DNA from: an uncultured Eggerthellaceae bacterium
GTDB taxonomy: Bacteria > Actinomycetota > Coriobacteriia > Coriobacteriales > Eggerthellaceae
Reading direction: 5' to 3'
Assembly: GCA_934648845.1 (NCBI GenBank)
Contig: CAKUFS010000012.1
Coordinates: 1 to 58,598, forward strand
Length of the DNA stretch: 58,598 nt
Position numbers and translations under genes: made by a program. Within the stretch, counting starts at the first letter, position 1. Each line of letters opens with the position of its first letter. Of the stretch, positions 16,946-24,857 are shown one piece after another. Under the pieces are notes generated by a model. The model worked only from the letters and a program-made list of their open reading frames with translations, made no database searches and was not told the DNA's origin.

Positions 16946-17222
16946 ACTCAATAATGAAAAAATGATTTTTGGTGACATGGAACTGCCTCGCCCAACAGCA
17001 GATGAAATTGCGTTTGAAGCATCAATGGATTTTTCAAACCAAGTAGTTGCGCATTGTTCAGAGAAAGGGATGTCTTTTGTTGATTTGGCTGCGAAACTAG
17101 GAATCAAACCCTCGACTTTGTCTGAAAAACTAAATGGACAAAACCTTACGCTGAAAAGTATGGCGGCAATGGCCCTTGCCTTGGACTGTAGGTTTGAAGC
17201 ACCTCGACTAGTTGATGAATAG
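16938..17222 (+). CDS. HTH (XRE/HigA-like) antitoxin
   Basis: 94 residues from the ATG at 16938, which has AAGGAG seven bases upstream; the frame extends 10 codons further back without support. The C-terminal half is a helix-turn-helix of the XRE type: EKGMSFVDLAAKLGIKPSTLSEKLNGQN followed by LTLKSMAAMALAL. The N-terminal 35 residues (PRPTADEIAFEASMDFSNQ) would wrap the toxin. Overlap with the toxin gene (8 bases) ensures coupled synthesis. The protein should neutralise the toxin and repress the promoter through the 16-bp palindrome at 16471-16486. It lies in an accessory gap between the polysaccharide operon and glnN, a typical site for such modules. Confidence 0.85.
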   Translation: MGELNNEKMIFGDMELPRPTADEIAFEASMDFSNQVVAHCSEKGMSFVDLAAKLGIKPSTLSEKLNGQNLTLKSMAAMALALDCRFEAPRLVDE

Positions 17223-17331
17223 CAAGTTGTTCGCATTTACAAAATCCACGCTGAACAGCGACTGGCGGGACGAAAATGATTTTTGAACATCAAAGTAACG
17301 TAGCGACCCTTGATTAGCCGACTTAAAAGTT

Positions 17332-17546
17332 CATCTTGTCGCTTTTTCGTCTCGGAAACGCCCAAATCGACGGTGCGGGGCAGGTGGCATTTGGTTACAT
17401 CGAATACGAAAATCACGCGACCTGGGCAAATACATTTTTGTGAGATAACGAAAGTCCAAAACCCACATAAAAGTCGGCGTCCGCACTCCCAAACCTGCCC
17501 CGTACCGTCGATTTGCGCGTTTTGGCGGCGATTTTTCGACAACATG
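17332..17546. repeat. Inverted pair of ~54-bp related sequences (REPIN/MITE-like)
   Basis: Positions 17364-17385 and 17493-17514 are inverted copies of a 22-bp sequence (AAATCGACGGTRCGGGGCAG plus GT) with one mismatch. Imperfect similarity continues outward to 17332 and 17546 (for example CATSTTGTCG on both sides). The 107 bases between the inner arms are not obviously symmetrical. Reading frames on both strands here are by-products of the repeat. Flanking sequence 17223-17331 and 17547-17757 shows no gene that I can support. Confidence 0.65.
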
Positions 17547-17757
17547 ATCTGAATGCGGCCTCCAAGACCAAAAAACATCAGCGCAGTCTGGTGCTTTTCA
17601 ATTAACTCTATCTTAAATTGCACGTTCAAACTGATGCGGCTATAGATGGGCGCTCAATCCTTCCCCGCTAGCCCTAACGCAGCGGGATGCAAACGCGGTC
17701 GCGCTTGCCGTCCTCAACGCGCACGCCGCGCGCGTCGCAGCGCACACATCCGCACCT

Positions 17758-17772
17758 GTAACGCAGTGTTAC
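17758..17772. promoter_or_regulatory. Inverted repeat upstream of glnN
   Basis: GTAAC-N5-GTTAC, 80 bases before the glnN start. Half-sites of this kind recall nitrogen-regulator operators (GlnR-type GTNAC boxes), although the spacing differs by about one base from the actinobacterial GlnR pattern as I know it. No clear -35/-10 pair was identified. Assignment as a nitrogen-control site is tentative. Confidence 0.3.
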
Positions 17773-17851
17773 GCGCTTGAAATTTTTTGGAAACGTTGCC
17801 GGCGTACCTTTTTATCATGCGAAAAGGAAAACGCCGAACAGGAGGCCGGCT

Positions 17852-19942
17852 ATGAGCAATGTTCCAGAGATTTTTGGCTCCATGGTGTTCAACGAGCACG
17901 TCATGCGAGAAAGGCTGCCGAAGAATACGTTCAAGCAGCTTATGAAAACCATCAAAGAAGGCGAGCCGCTTGACCTAGAGGTCGCAAACGTTGTAGCCCA
18001 CGCTATGAAGGAATGGGCGATCGAGAAGGGTGCCACGCATTACACGCACTGGTTCCAGCCGCTCACGGGCATCACGTCCGAAAAGCACGACGGCTTCCTG
18101 GACCCCCAGCCCGACGGTCGCGCCATTATGTCGTTCTCCGGAAAAGAGCTGATCCAGGGCGAGCCCGATGCTTCGAGCTTCCCCTCGGGCGGTTTGCGCG
18201 CTACGTTCGAAGCACGCGGCTACACGGCTTGGGACCCCACGTCCTACGCATTCATCAAGGACGAAGTGCTGTGCATCCCCACGGCGTTTTGCAGCTACAC
18301 GGGCGAAGCGCTCGACGAGAAAACGCCGCTGCTGCGCTCCATGAAAGCCATCGATGAGCAGGCAAATCGTGCGCTGGCATGTTTCGGCGAGGCGAAGCAG
18401 CGCGTGGTAACCACCGTTGGCGCCGAGCAAGAGTACTTCCTGATTTCTGAAGAGCAGTACGAGAAGCGCACCGACCTGATTTTGACCGGCCGCACGCTGT
18501 TCGGTTACTCCCCCTGCAAGGGCCAAGAGCTTGAAGAGCATTACTTTGGCGCCATTCGCCCCACGGTAAACGAATTCATGAAGGAACTCGACGACGAGCT
18601 GTGGGCGCTGGGCGTTTCCGCAAAAACGAAGCACAACGAAGTAGCACCGGCGCAGCATGAGCTTGCCCCTATCTTCACGAATGCGAACCGCGGCATTGAC
18701 GAGAACTTGCTTACCATGGAAAAGATGCGCCTTTTGGCCAGCCATCACGGCCTGGTGTGCCTGCAGCACGAAAAGCCGTTCGAGGGCATTAACGGCAGCG
18801 GTAAACACAACAACTGGTCCATTTCCGCAGGCACTAAGAACCTGCTTGATCCCGGCGACAACCCTCAGGATAACTTGCGTTTCTTAGTGTTCTTGGCAGG
18901 CGTGGTACAAGCCGTTGACGATTACCAGGAGCTGCTGCGCATGACCGTTGCCTCTGCCGGCAACGACCACCGCTTGGGCGCAAACGAGGCACCTCCCGCA
19001 ATCATCTCCATCTTCCTGGGCGACGAGCTTGACAACATTGTAAGCGCGCTTATCAGCGGCAAGGAATACGAAGGCACCGCTAAGACTATGATGGATTTGG
19101 GCGTTGACGTGCTGCCTAACTTCATGAAGGACTCCACCGACCGCAACCGTACCAGCCCGTTTGCCTTCACCGGCAACAAGTTCGAATTCCGCATGCCCGG
19201 CTCCGCCATGAACTTGTCCGATGCGAACACGGTGCTGAACACCGCCATGGCAAAGAGCCTGAAAGAATTTGCCGACGCCATGGAGGGTCTGGAAGGCGAA
19301 GCATTCCAGGAAGCAGCCTTCGCTTACGTGAAGAAGACCCTGACCGACCACCAGCGCATCATCTTCAACGGCAACGGTTACTCCGCCGAATGGGAAGAAG
19401 AAGCAGCGCGTCGTGGTCTGGCAAACCACAAGACCACGGCTGATGCCCTGCCGTGCCTGGTAGACAAGAAGAGCATTGATCTGTTCGAAGAGTTCAACGT
19501 TCTTACCGAAGCCGAAGTTCGCAGCCGCTACGAAGTGAAGCTGGAGAAGTACTGCAAGCTCATCAACATTGAGGCGCGCACGATGCGCCGCATGTTGCGC
19601 CGCCAGTACTTGCCCGCCATCAGCGCTTATGCTGCAAAAATCGCCGATCACATTGTATCCATCAACGCAGCAATGCCCGCACTGGATACCGCCACGCAGG
19701 AAGAACACCTGGTGCGCATTCAGACCGGCCTTGATGCCACGAAGAAAGCCTACGAGGCTCTGGCAGCAAAGCATAGGGAAATCGCTGAAATCGAAGATCC
19801 GCAAGAGGCAGCAAATGCTTACGCTCACGAGCTGGTGCCGCTGATGGAAGCCGCACGTGCCGAAGTCGATCAGCTTGAGATTTTGTGCCCGACTTCCGAT
19901 TGGCCCGTACCGTCTTACAACAAGATTCTGTTCTACGTATAA
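17852..19942 (+). CDS. glnN: Type III glutamine synthetase
   Basis: Makes glutamine from glutamate, ammonia and ATP in the cytoplasm. At 696 residues it has the large size of GSIII, compared with about 450-470 for GSI. Motifs in order: the GSIII N-terminus (VPEIFGSMVFNEHVMRERLP), SFPSGGLRATFEARGYTAWDP, VGAEQEYFLI with catalytic glutamates, KHNEVAPAQHELAPIF, INGSGKHNNWS, NDHRLGANEAPPAIIS and FEFRMPGSAMNLSDANTVLN, then a helical C-terminus rich in Ala/Glu. The ATG at 17852 follows AGGAGG at ideal spacing; the frame's 25-codon upstream extension has no such site. An inverted repeat at 17758 may be a regulatory site, and a strong hairpin follows the gene. GSIII is common in anaerobic gut bacteria. 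Confidence 0.97.
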   Translation: MSNVPEIFGSMVFNEHVMRERLPKNTFKQLMKTIKEGEPLDLEVANVVAHAMKEWAIEKGATHYTHWFQPLTGITSEKHDGFLDPQPDGRAIMSFSGKELIQGEPDASSFPSGGLRATFEARGYTAWDPTSYAFIKDEVLCIPTAFCSYTGEALDEKTPLLRSMKAIDEQANRALACFGEAKQRVVTTVGAEQEYFLISEEQYEKRTDLILTGRTLFGYSPCKGQELEEHYFGAIRPTVNEFMKELDDELWALGVSAKTKHNEVAPAQHELAPIFTNANRGIDENLLTMEKMRLLASHHGLVCLQHEKPFEGINGSGKHNNWSISAGTKNLLDPGDNPQDNLRFLVFLAGVVQAVDDYQELLRMTVASAGNDHRLGANEAPPAIISIFLGDELDNIVSALISGKEYEGTAKTMMDLGVDVLPNFMKDSTDRNRTSPFAFTGNKFEFRMPGSAMNLSDANTVLNTAMAKSLKEFADAMEGLEGEAFQEAAFAYVKKTLTDHQRIIFNGNGYSAEWEEEAARRGLANHKTTADALPCLVDKKSIDLFEEFNVLTEAEVRSRYEVKLEKYCKLINIEARTMRRMLRRQYLPAISAYAAKIADHIVSINAAMPALDTATQEEHLVRIQTGLDATKKAYEALAAKHREIAEIEDPQEAANAYAHELVPLMEAARAEVDQLEILCPTSDWPVPSYNKILFYV

Positions 19943-19957
19943 GCAGTTTGCAACCTT

Positions 19958-19987
19958 GAAAGGGGCGCTTTGCAGTGCGCCCCTTTC
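19958..19987 (+). terminator. Hairpin between glnN and dapF
   Basis: Perfect 11-bp stem (GAAAGGGGCGC / GCGCCCCTTTC) with an 8-base loop, 15 bases after the glnN stop. There is no extended U-run after it, so it may be a weak terminator, an mRNA 3'-end stabiliser, or partial attenuation between glnN and dapF. Confidence 0.6.
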
Positions 19988-20014
19988 CTGCGCCACCCCC
20001 AAGGAAGGAGAGCC

Positions 20015-20863
20015 ATGAACTTCACGAAGATGCACGGTTTGGGAAACGACTACCTGTATCTGTATTGCCAGGAGAATCCCGAAAACATTGAGGAACTTGC
20101 CATCAAATATTCCGATCGCCATTTTGGTGCGGGATCCGATGGCATTATCTGCATTCTTCCCAGCTCTGTGGCGGACTTCAAAATGCGCATTTTCAATGCG
20201 GACGGCAGCGAGGCCATGATGTGCGGAAACGGCATTCGATGCGTGGGTAAATACGTGTTCGACCGCGGATACACCGACAAAACCCAGATTGACGTTGAAA
20301 CGCTTTCGGGTATCAAGCACCTGAAACTCGCCGTGGAAGACGGCAAGGTCGCGCAAGTAACCGTTGATATGGGTCATGCGAAAGTGTCGCAGCAGCAAGA
20401 AGTCAAAGTTGCGTGCGGATACTTCTACGACGAAGTGATCAACGCTTTCTGCGCTTCCCGCAACGGGGCAGAGCCCATTCCCGTAATTCCCGTTGATATG
20501 GGCAACCCGCATGCCGTGATTTTTGTGAGCGATGCCGAGAAAGCGCCTGTTGCGGAAGTGGGCAGCGCCCTTGAGAAATCAAGCGCGTTTCCTGGCGGTG
20601 TGAACGTTGAGTTTGTGCAGGTCATAAGTAAGACCGAAATTCGCATGCGCGTGTGGGAGCGCGGTAGCGGCATTACCATGGCGTGCGGAACCGGCAGCTG
20701 CGCGAGCGTTGCGGCTGCAATTTCGGCGCACCTGTGCCAGCGCGATGTGCCAGTAACCGTACACCTTGACGGAGGCGACTTGACCGTTTCGGTGGATTAC
20801 GAGAACAACGTGCTCATGACTGGCCCCGCAGCGTTCGTTTACGACGGCACCACCCTTGATTAG
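20015..20863 (+). CDS. dapF: Diaminopimelate epimerase
   Basis: Converts LL- to meso-diaminopimelate for lysine and peptidoglycan synthesis. The 282-residue protein from the ATG at 20015 (AAGGAAGGAG upstream) shows the family pattern: FTKMHGLGNDYLYLY at the start, GAGSDGIICI, MMCGNGIRCVGKYV with the first catalytic cysteine, VDMGNPHAVIFV, ERGSGITMACGTGSCASVAAA with the second catalytic cysteine, and a C-terminal LMTGPAAFVYDG. It forms a pathway pair with the LL-DAP aminotransferase gene 100 bases downstream. An upstream in-frame codon at 19970 lies inside the hairpin and is not a plausible start. Normal length for the family and no unusual features. Confidence 0.97.
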   Translation: MNFTKMHGLGNDYLYLYCQENPENIEELAIKYSDRHFGAGSDGIICILPSSVADFKMRIFNADGSEAMMCGNGIRCVGKYVFDRGYTDKTQIDVETLSGIKHLKLAVEDGKVAQVTVDMGHAKVSQQQEVKVACGYFYDEVINAFCASRNGAEPIPVIPVDMGNPHAVIFVSDAEKAPVAEVGSALEKSSAFPGGVNVEFVQVISKTEIRMRVWERGSGITMACGTGSCASVAAAISAHLCQRDVPVTVHLDGGDLTVSVDYENNVLMTGPAAFVYDGTTLD

Positions 20864-20887
20864 CGCTTGATTATTGTTTGAACTGCC

Positions 20888-20918
20888 CGCGACGAGAGCA
20901 AATTGTGCCCTCGTCGCG
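20888..20918 (+). terminator. Hairpin between dapF and dapL
   Basis: Perfect 9-bp stem (CGCGACGAG / CTCGTCGCG) with a 13-base loop that can add a GCA/TGC pairing, followed by a T-rich stretch. Probable intrinsic terminator or processing site after dapF. Confidence 0.6.
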
Positions 20919-20967
20919 TTCTGATGTTTTGAGCCGTATGTAAAAACGGCGCACGAAAGGAACGAAT

Positions 20968-22164
20968 ATGGCTTCAATGAACCACCATTACACGGAATTG
21001 CAGGATTCCTACCTGTTTCGCACCATCGATGCAAAAGTAGCGGATTACCTGTCCAAAAACCCGGGCACCGAGCTACTCAAGCTGGGCATTGGCGATGTAA
21101 CGCTTCCTTTGCCGGCCGCCTCAATCGACGCTATGCATCATGCAGTTGATGACCAGGCGAAAAAGGAAACATTCGAGGGCTACCAAGCGGAAGTTGGCTC
21201 CGGCTTTTTCCGCCAAGCAGTGCAGGATTACTACCAGCAGCGCGGCATTTCGCTTGAGCAAAACGAAATCTTCGTGTCAAGCGGCGCAAAAGATGACTTG
21301 GCAGATCTTTTGGACATCTTCTCGCGCGGCATATCTGCGCTTGTCCTTGAGCCAGCCTACCCCGCCTACGTAGATGCCAACGTGATTTCCGGAAACAGCG
21401 TTTTGCATCTTCCCTCTTCGGCCGATGACGGCTTTGCGCCCTTACCCGATTCGGCAATCAACGCGGATATCGTGTACCTGTGCTCCCCGAACAACCCCAC
21501 CGGTGCGGTGTATTCCCGCGAGAAGCTGGCTGCTTGGGTAGCCTGGGCGCAGGAAAAGCAAGCAGTCATTATCTTCGATGCCGCTTACGAGGCATTCATC
21601 CAAGACCCCGCTATCCCCCATTCCATCTACGAGATTGAAGGCGCCAAGGAATGCGCCATTGAGGTGTGCTCGTTCAGCAAGACCGCTGGGTTTACGGGTA
21701 CGCGCTGCGGCTACACCATTGTCCCGCAAGCCTTCAAGCGCGAAGGTTTGAGCCTGAACGCGCTGTGGGTGCGCAATCGCACCACGAAAACGAACGGCAT
21801 TTCGTACGTGCTGCAACGCGCAGCAGCGGCCGCGCTTTCGCCCGAAGGACAAGAGCAATGCCGTGAGAACATTGCAATCTACCAGCAAAATGCGCGCGTG
21901 CTTATGGAAGCGCTCGACGAGGCAGGTGTGTGGTACTGCGGCGGCAAGAATGCCCCTTACGTGTGGATGCGCTGCCCAGGTGAGCTTTCAAGCTGGGATT
22001 TCTTTGATATGCTGCTCAACGAAGAGCAGGTAGTGGGAACGCCTGGTAGCGGCTTTGGCGATTGCGGTGAAGGCTACTTCCGCTTGACGGCATTCAACAC
22101 CCCCGAAAAGACTCAGGAAGCCGCCACGCGCCTTGCCCGCCTGTGCCAAAAGGTGAAAAAGTGA
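20968..22164 (+). CDS. dapL: LL-diaminopimelate aminotransferase
   Basis: PLP enzyme that makes LL-diaminopimelate directly from tetrahydrodipicolinate and glutamate, bypassing the succinylase/acetylase steps; with dapF this gives the DapL lysine route. The 398-residue protein contains YLFRTIDAKVADYL, LLKLGIGDVTLPLP, YQAEVGSGFFRQAVQDYY, CSPNNPTGAVYSREKL, FDAAYEAFIQD and CSFSKTAGFTGTRCGYTIVP, where the lysine of SFSK is the PLP Schiff base. The ATG follows AAAGGAACGAAT. The last codons and the stop lie inside a palindromic repeat (22152-22180), so the C-terminal VKK may have been supplied by that element. Length is normal for the family. Confidence 0.95.
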   Translation: MASMNHHYTELQDSYLFRTIDAKVADYLSKNPGTELLKLGIGDVTLPLPAASIDAMHHAVDDQAKKETFEGYQAEVGSGFFRQAVQDYYQQRGISLEQNEIFVSSGAKDDLADLLDIFSRGISALVLEPAYPAYVDANVISGNSVLHLPSSADDGFAPLPDSAINADIVYLCSPNNPTGAVYSREKLAAWVAWAQEKQAVIIFDAAYEAFIQDPAIPHSIYEIEGAKECAIEVCSFSKTAGFTGTRCGYTIVPQAFKREGLSLNALWVRNRTTKTNGISYVLQRAAAAALSPEGQEQCRENIAIYQQNARVLMEALDEAGVWYCGGKNAPYVWMRCPGELSSWDFFDMLLNEEQVVGTPGSGFGDCGEGYFRLTAFNTPEKTQEAATRLARLCQKVKK

Positions 22165-22180
22165 CGGGGTCTTTTTCACC
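22152..22180. repeat. REP-like hairpin 1 at the dapL stop codon
   Basis: Perfect 10-bp arms (GGTGAAAAAG / CTTTTTCACC) around a 9-base loop (TGACGGGGT). The dapL TGA is the first triplet of the loop. The loop shares GACGGGG, in inverted orientation, with the loop of a second hairpin 52 bases downstream. Could also act as a terminator. Confidence 0.7.
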
Positions 22181-22232
22181 TATTTTCACTTACGGCGCCT
22201 TGCACGCCTGGACGAGGCGAAAATGTTAAAAA

Positions 22233-22261
22233 TGTTAAAAAGTCCCCGTCCCTTTTTAACA
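22233..22261. repeat. REP-like hairpin 2 upstream of purF
   Basis: Perfect 10-bp arms (TGTTAAAAAG / CTTTTTAACA) around the 9-base loop TCCCCGTCC, which is complementary over seven bases to the loop of hairpin 1. It ends 20 bases before the purF ATG. Similar A/T-armed, GGGACGGGG-looped palindromes are, as I recall, common dispersed repeats in various bacteria. Confidence 0.7.
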
Positions 22262-22281
22262 TAACGAAAGGTTCAACTGAT

Positions 22282-23700
22282 ATGCTCCATGAAGAATGCG
22301 GCGTGTTCGGCATTTACACGCCCACCGAACAACCCTTGGCCGATTATGTGTTTGCAGGGCTTACGGCACTGCAACATCGCGGTCAGGAGTCGTGCGGCAT
22401 CGTCGTGAACAAGGATGGCCTGTTCTCGGTCCACAAGGGATTGGGCCTGGTCAACGATGTATTTCCACCCGAAACGCTTGCGCAGCTGGGTTGCGGATCC
22501 ATTGCCATTGGCCATGCGCGCTACGGCACCACCGGAGGAAACGAGCTGAATAACGTGCAGCCCATTGTGGTGAATCACATGAAGGGACATACCGCCCTTG
22601 CGCACAACGGAAACTTGACGAATGCGCTTGAAGTGCGCAGCGCGTTGGAAGAAACAGGATCTATTTTCCACACCACATCGGACACCGAGGTCATATCGTA
22701 TCTGATCACCCGCGAGCGATTGACGGCGCCCTCTATCGAAGAAGCCGCCAGCCGTGCCATGAATAAAATCCAGGGTGCTTATTCGCTGGTTATCATGTCG
22801 CCCACGAAGCTTATTGCATTGCGCGATGAGCAGGGATTTCGTCCGCTTTGCTACGGCACGCTACCCGAAGGCGGCTATGTTGTTGCCTCGGAAAGTTGCG
22901 CGCTTGATGCCGTGGGCGCCACATATGTACGTGAAATCGAGCCTGGCGAAGTCATGGTGTTCAGCAAGGAAGGCATTCGCAGCTTAACCGATCACTGCAA
23001 GAAAGAACCGCGTTCCTTCTGCGTGTTCGAGGCCGTCTATTTCGCGCGCCCCGATTCCCTGCTTGATGGCGTTACGGTGCACGAAGCTCGTGTCAAAGCG
23101 GGAGAATTCTTGGCACAGGAATGCCCTGCTCGGGCCGATGTTGTTATTGGCGTTCCCGATTCGGGGCTTGATGCAGCACTGGGTTATTCACGCGCATCGG
23201 GCATTCCTTATGAAATCGGGTTCGTAAAGAACAAGTATATTGCGCGTACATTTATTGCCCCTGGCCAGGGCAATCGCGAGAAAAAAGTGAACTTGAAGCT
23301 GAATCCCATTAGAAGTTCAGTTGCCGGCAAACGCGTGATTCTTATTGATGACTCCATTGTACGCGGCACCACGGCGCGCCGCATTGTAAAAAGCCTGCGC
23401 GATGCTGGTGCAAAAGAGATTCATTTCCGCAGCTCATCGCCCGCGTTTTTGAATCCTTGCTATTACGGTACCGATGTAGATTCTCGTGAGAACCTTATTG
23501 CCGTAGGTCGCGAATGGGAAGAAATCGCCGCAATCATTGGCGCTGATAGCGTAGGGTACTTGAGCGTTGATTCCGTAAAGCGCCTGCTGGGCGATGCGCC
23601 CGAAAAAGGCTACTGCACCGCTTGCTTTGACGGCAACTATCCCACCGCCGTTCCCAGCGACACGCGAAAATACCGCTTCAGCGGCAGCATCAGCGTGTAA
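22282..23700 (+). CDS. purF: Amidophosphoribosyltransferase
   Basis: First committed step of purine synthesis: PRPP + glutamine to phosphoribosylamine. The protein begins MLHEECGVFGIY, so a short propeptide must be removed to expose the catalytic N-terminal cysteine, as in the Bacillus-type enzyme. The glutaminase domain contains TALQHRGQESCGI, GHARYGTTGG and AHNGNLTNA. The PRT domain has VIGVPDSGLDAALGYS and VILIDDSIVRGTTARRIV, the PRPP-binding loop. Cysteines in FCVFEAVYFARPDS, LNPCYYGTD and GYCTACFDG match the [4Fe-4S] ligands of the iron-sulfur class. It lies alone, without other pur genes, just after a double palindromic element and before a terminator. Confidence 0.97.
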   Translation: MLHEECGVFGIYTPTEQPLADYVFAGLTALQHRGQESCGIVVNKDGLFSVHKGLGLVNDVFPPETLAQLGCGSIAIGHARYGTTGGNELNNVQPIVVNHMKGHTALAHNGNLTNALEVRSALEETGSIFHTTSDTEVISYLITRERLTAPSIEEAASRAMNKIQGAYSLVIMSPTKLIALRDEQGFRPLCYGTLPEGGYVVASESCALDAVGATYVREIEPGEVMVFSKEGIRSLTDHCKKEPRSFCVFEAVYFARPDSLLDGVTVHEARVKAGEFLAQECPARADVVIGVPDSGLDAALGYSRASGIPYEIGFVKNKYIARTFIAPGQGNREKKVNLKLNPIRSSVAGKRVILIDDSIVRGTTARRIVKSLRDAGAKEIHFRSSSPAFLNPCYYGTDVDSRENLIAVGREWEEIAAIIGADSVGYLSVDSVKRLLGDAPEKGYCTACFDGNYPTAVPSDTRKYRFSGSISV

Positions 23701-23725
23701 GTGCTTAATAGAAAGATTTGAATGG

Positions 23726-23758
23726 GAAGGCATTGAGCGTTTCTCGCTTGATGCCTTC
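23726..23758 (+). terminator. Terminator after purF
   Basis: Fourteen-base-pair stem (GAAGGCATTGAGCG pairing with CGCTTGATGCCTTC, two G-T wobbles) with a 5-base loop, 25 bases after the purF stop and followed by TTTG. It lies between convergent genes and may serve both strands. Confidence 0.65.
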
Positions 23759-23844
23759 TTTGCATAGATGCAATTGCCTGCGGCAACTAACCAACCACGC
23801 GCGGGTGGTCCGTGTGCAAAACGCGCAACCACAGGTGTGGAGAG

Positions 23845-24843
23845 CTACACGCCCGTGAAATCAAACGCAGGAATGAAACTCTCGTCAATAGCGCCGCCTT
23901 CTTGCCAGAAATAATCCTCAATACCCAGCAAATCGGCGAAGTCAAGCAGCTGCTCGTACTCTTTCGAGGAAGGCGCACGCAGTAACTCGGGGTATTTCCG
24001 TGCGGCAACGCTCGACACATCAAGAACGGGCGTGTATTGATTCATCAGGGATAACAGCACTTTTTCGCCATAGCGTTTATGCAAAAGCTCAACAGCAGCG
24101 CACGATTCAGGCACATGTCCCGGTAACAGCAAATGGCGCACCACCACGCCGCGCGTCATACGCAACTGGCCGTGGTACTCATCGAATTGCGGCTCTCCTG
24201 TAATTTCAACCATAGCATCAAGCGCATCTAAAGCAACCGCCGGATAATCCACCGCTCGTGAAAACTTTAGCGCAAGCTCGGAATGAGCGTACTTGAAATC
24301 AGCCAAGAAAACATCGGCAACCGGAGCAATCGCATGCAGCGCTTCTACCGTTTCATACCCCGACGTATTCCAGACAAACGGCAAGTCAAAACCCTGCGCG
24401 CGCGCATGCGCCGCAACGTGTGCAATGAGCGGCGCATAATGCGTCGGCGTCACTAAGTTGATATTGAGCGCTCCTTGGTCGCGCAATTCAAAAAAGATTC
24501 CCTCCAAACGTCCAGGCGAAATCTCTTTGCCCACTTGCTCTGCGGCTATCACAGCATTCTGGCAAAAACAGCAACGCAGCGGACAGCCGCTGAAAAACAC
24601 CGCACCGCTTCCCGCCTCACCTGACAGCGGGGGCTCCTCCCAAAAATGCAGCGCCGCGCGCGCAACGCGCATCGTGCCATCGGCTCCGCAAAAGCCTTTC
24701 TCGCCCGCAGCGCGGTTCACGCCGCACCGCCGCGGACACCAATCGCAGGCAGAAGGAAGCAAAGCCTGCCACGATGCTTCGAGGCAGGCTTGGTTGTTTT
24801 CCTCTGCGGCCACAGTAGCCTTGCTGTCGATAAAAGAGGTCAT
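23845..24843 (-). CDS. Radical SAM protein of the PflA/PflX-like group
   Basis: 332 residues. The radical SAM motif is FFSGCPLRCCFCQN (C-x3-C-x2-C), preceded by a second cysteine set (CDWCPRRCGVNRAAGEKGFCG) near residue 35-55, typical of the PflX-like activating-enzyme relatives. Other family text is NLVTPTHYAPLIAHV, PFVWNTSGYETVEAL, DVFLADFKYAHSELALKFS, RHLLLPGHVPESCA and LSLMNQYTPVLD. These enzymes bind one [4Fe-4S] cluster and S-adenosylmethionine; partners of this subgroup are largely unknown, and no glycyl-radical enzyme gene is nearby. AGGTGAT precedes the ATG. It lies 14 bases after a dehydrogenase-like gene and is the last gene of the leftward housekeeping run. Confidence 0.85.
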   Translation of the reverse strand: MTSFIDSKATVAAEENNQACLEASWQALLPSACDWCPRRCGVNRAAGEKGFCGADGTMRVARAALHFWEEPPLSGEAGSGAVFFSGCPLRCCFCQNAVIAAEQVGKEISPGRLEGIFFELRDQGALNINLVTPTHYAPLIAHVAAHARAQGFDLPFVWNTSGYETVEALHAIAPVADVFLADFKYAHSELALKFSRAVDYPAVALDALDAMVEITGEPQFDEYHGQLRMTRGVVVRHLLLPGHVPESCAAVELLHKRYGEKVLLSLMNQYTPVLDVSSVAARKYPELLRAPSSKEYEQLLDFADLLGIEDYFWQEGGAIDESFIPAFDFTGV

Positions 24844-24857
24844 ATCACCTGGTCAAT

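Noticed and set aside
17237..17629. Open frames on both strands (130 residues minus, 80 residues plus) between the TA module and glnN
   Set aside because: They run through an inverted-repeat element, have no ribosome sites and no recognisable domain; the symmetry of the repeat explains open frames on both strands.
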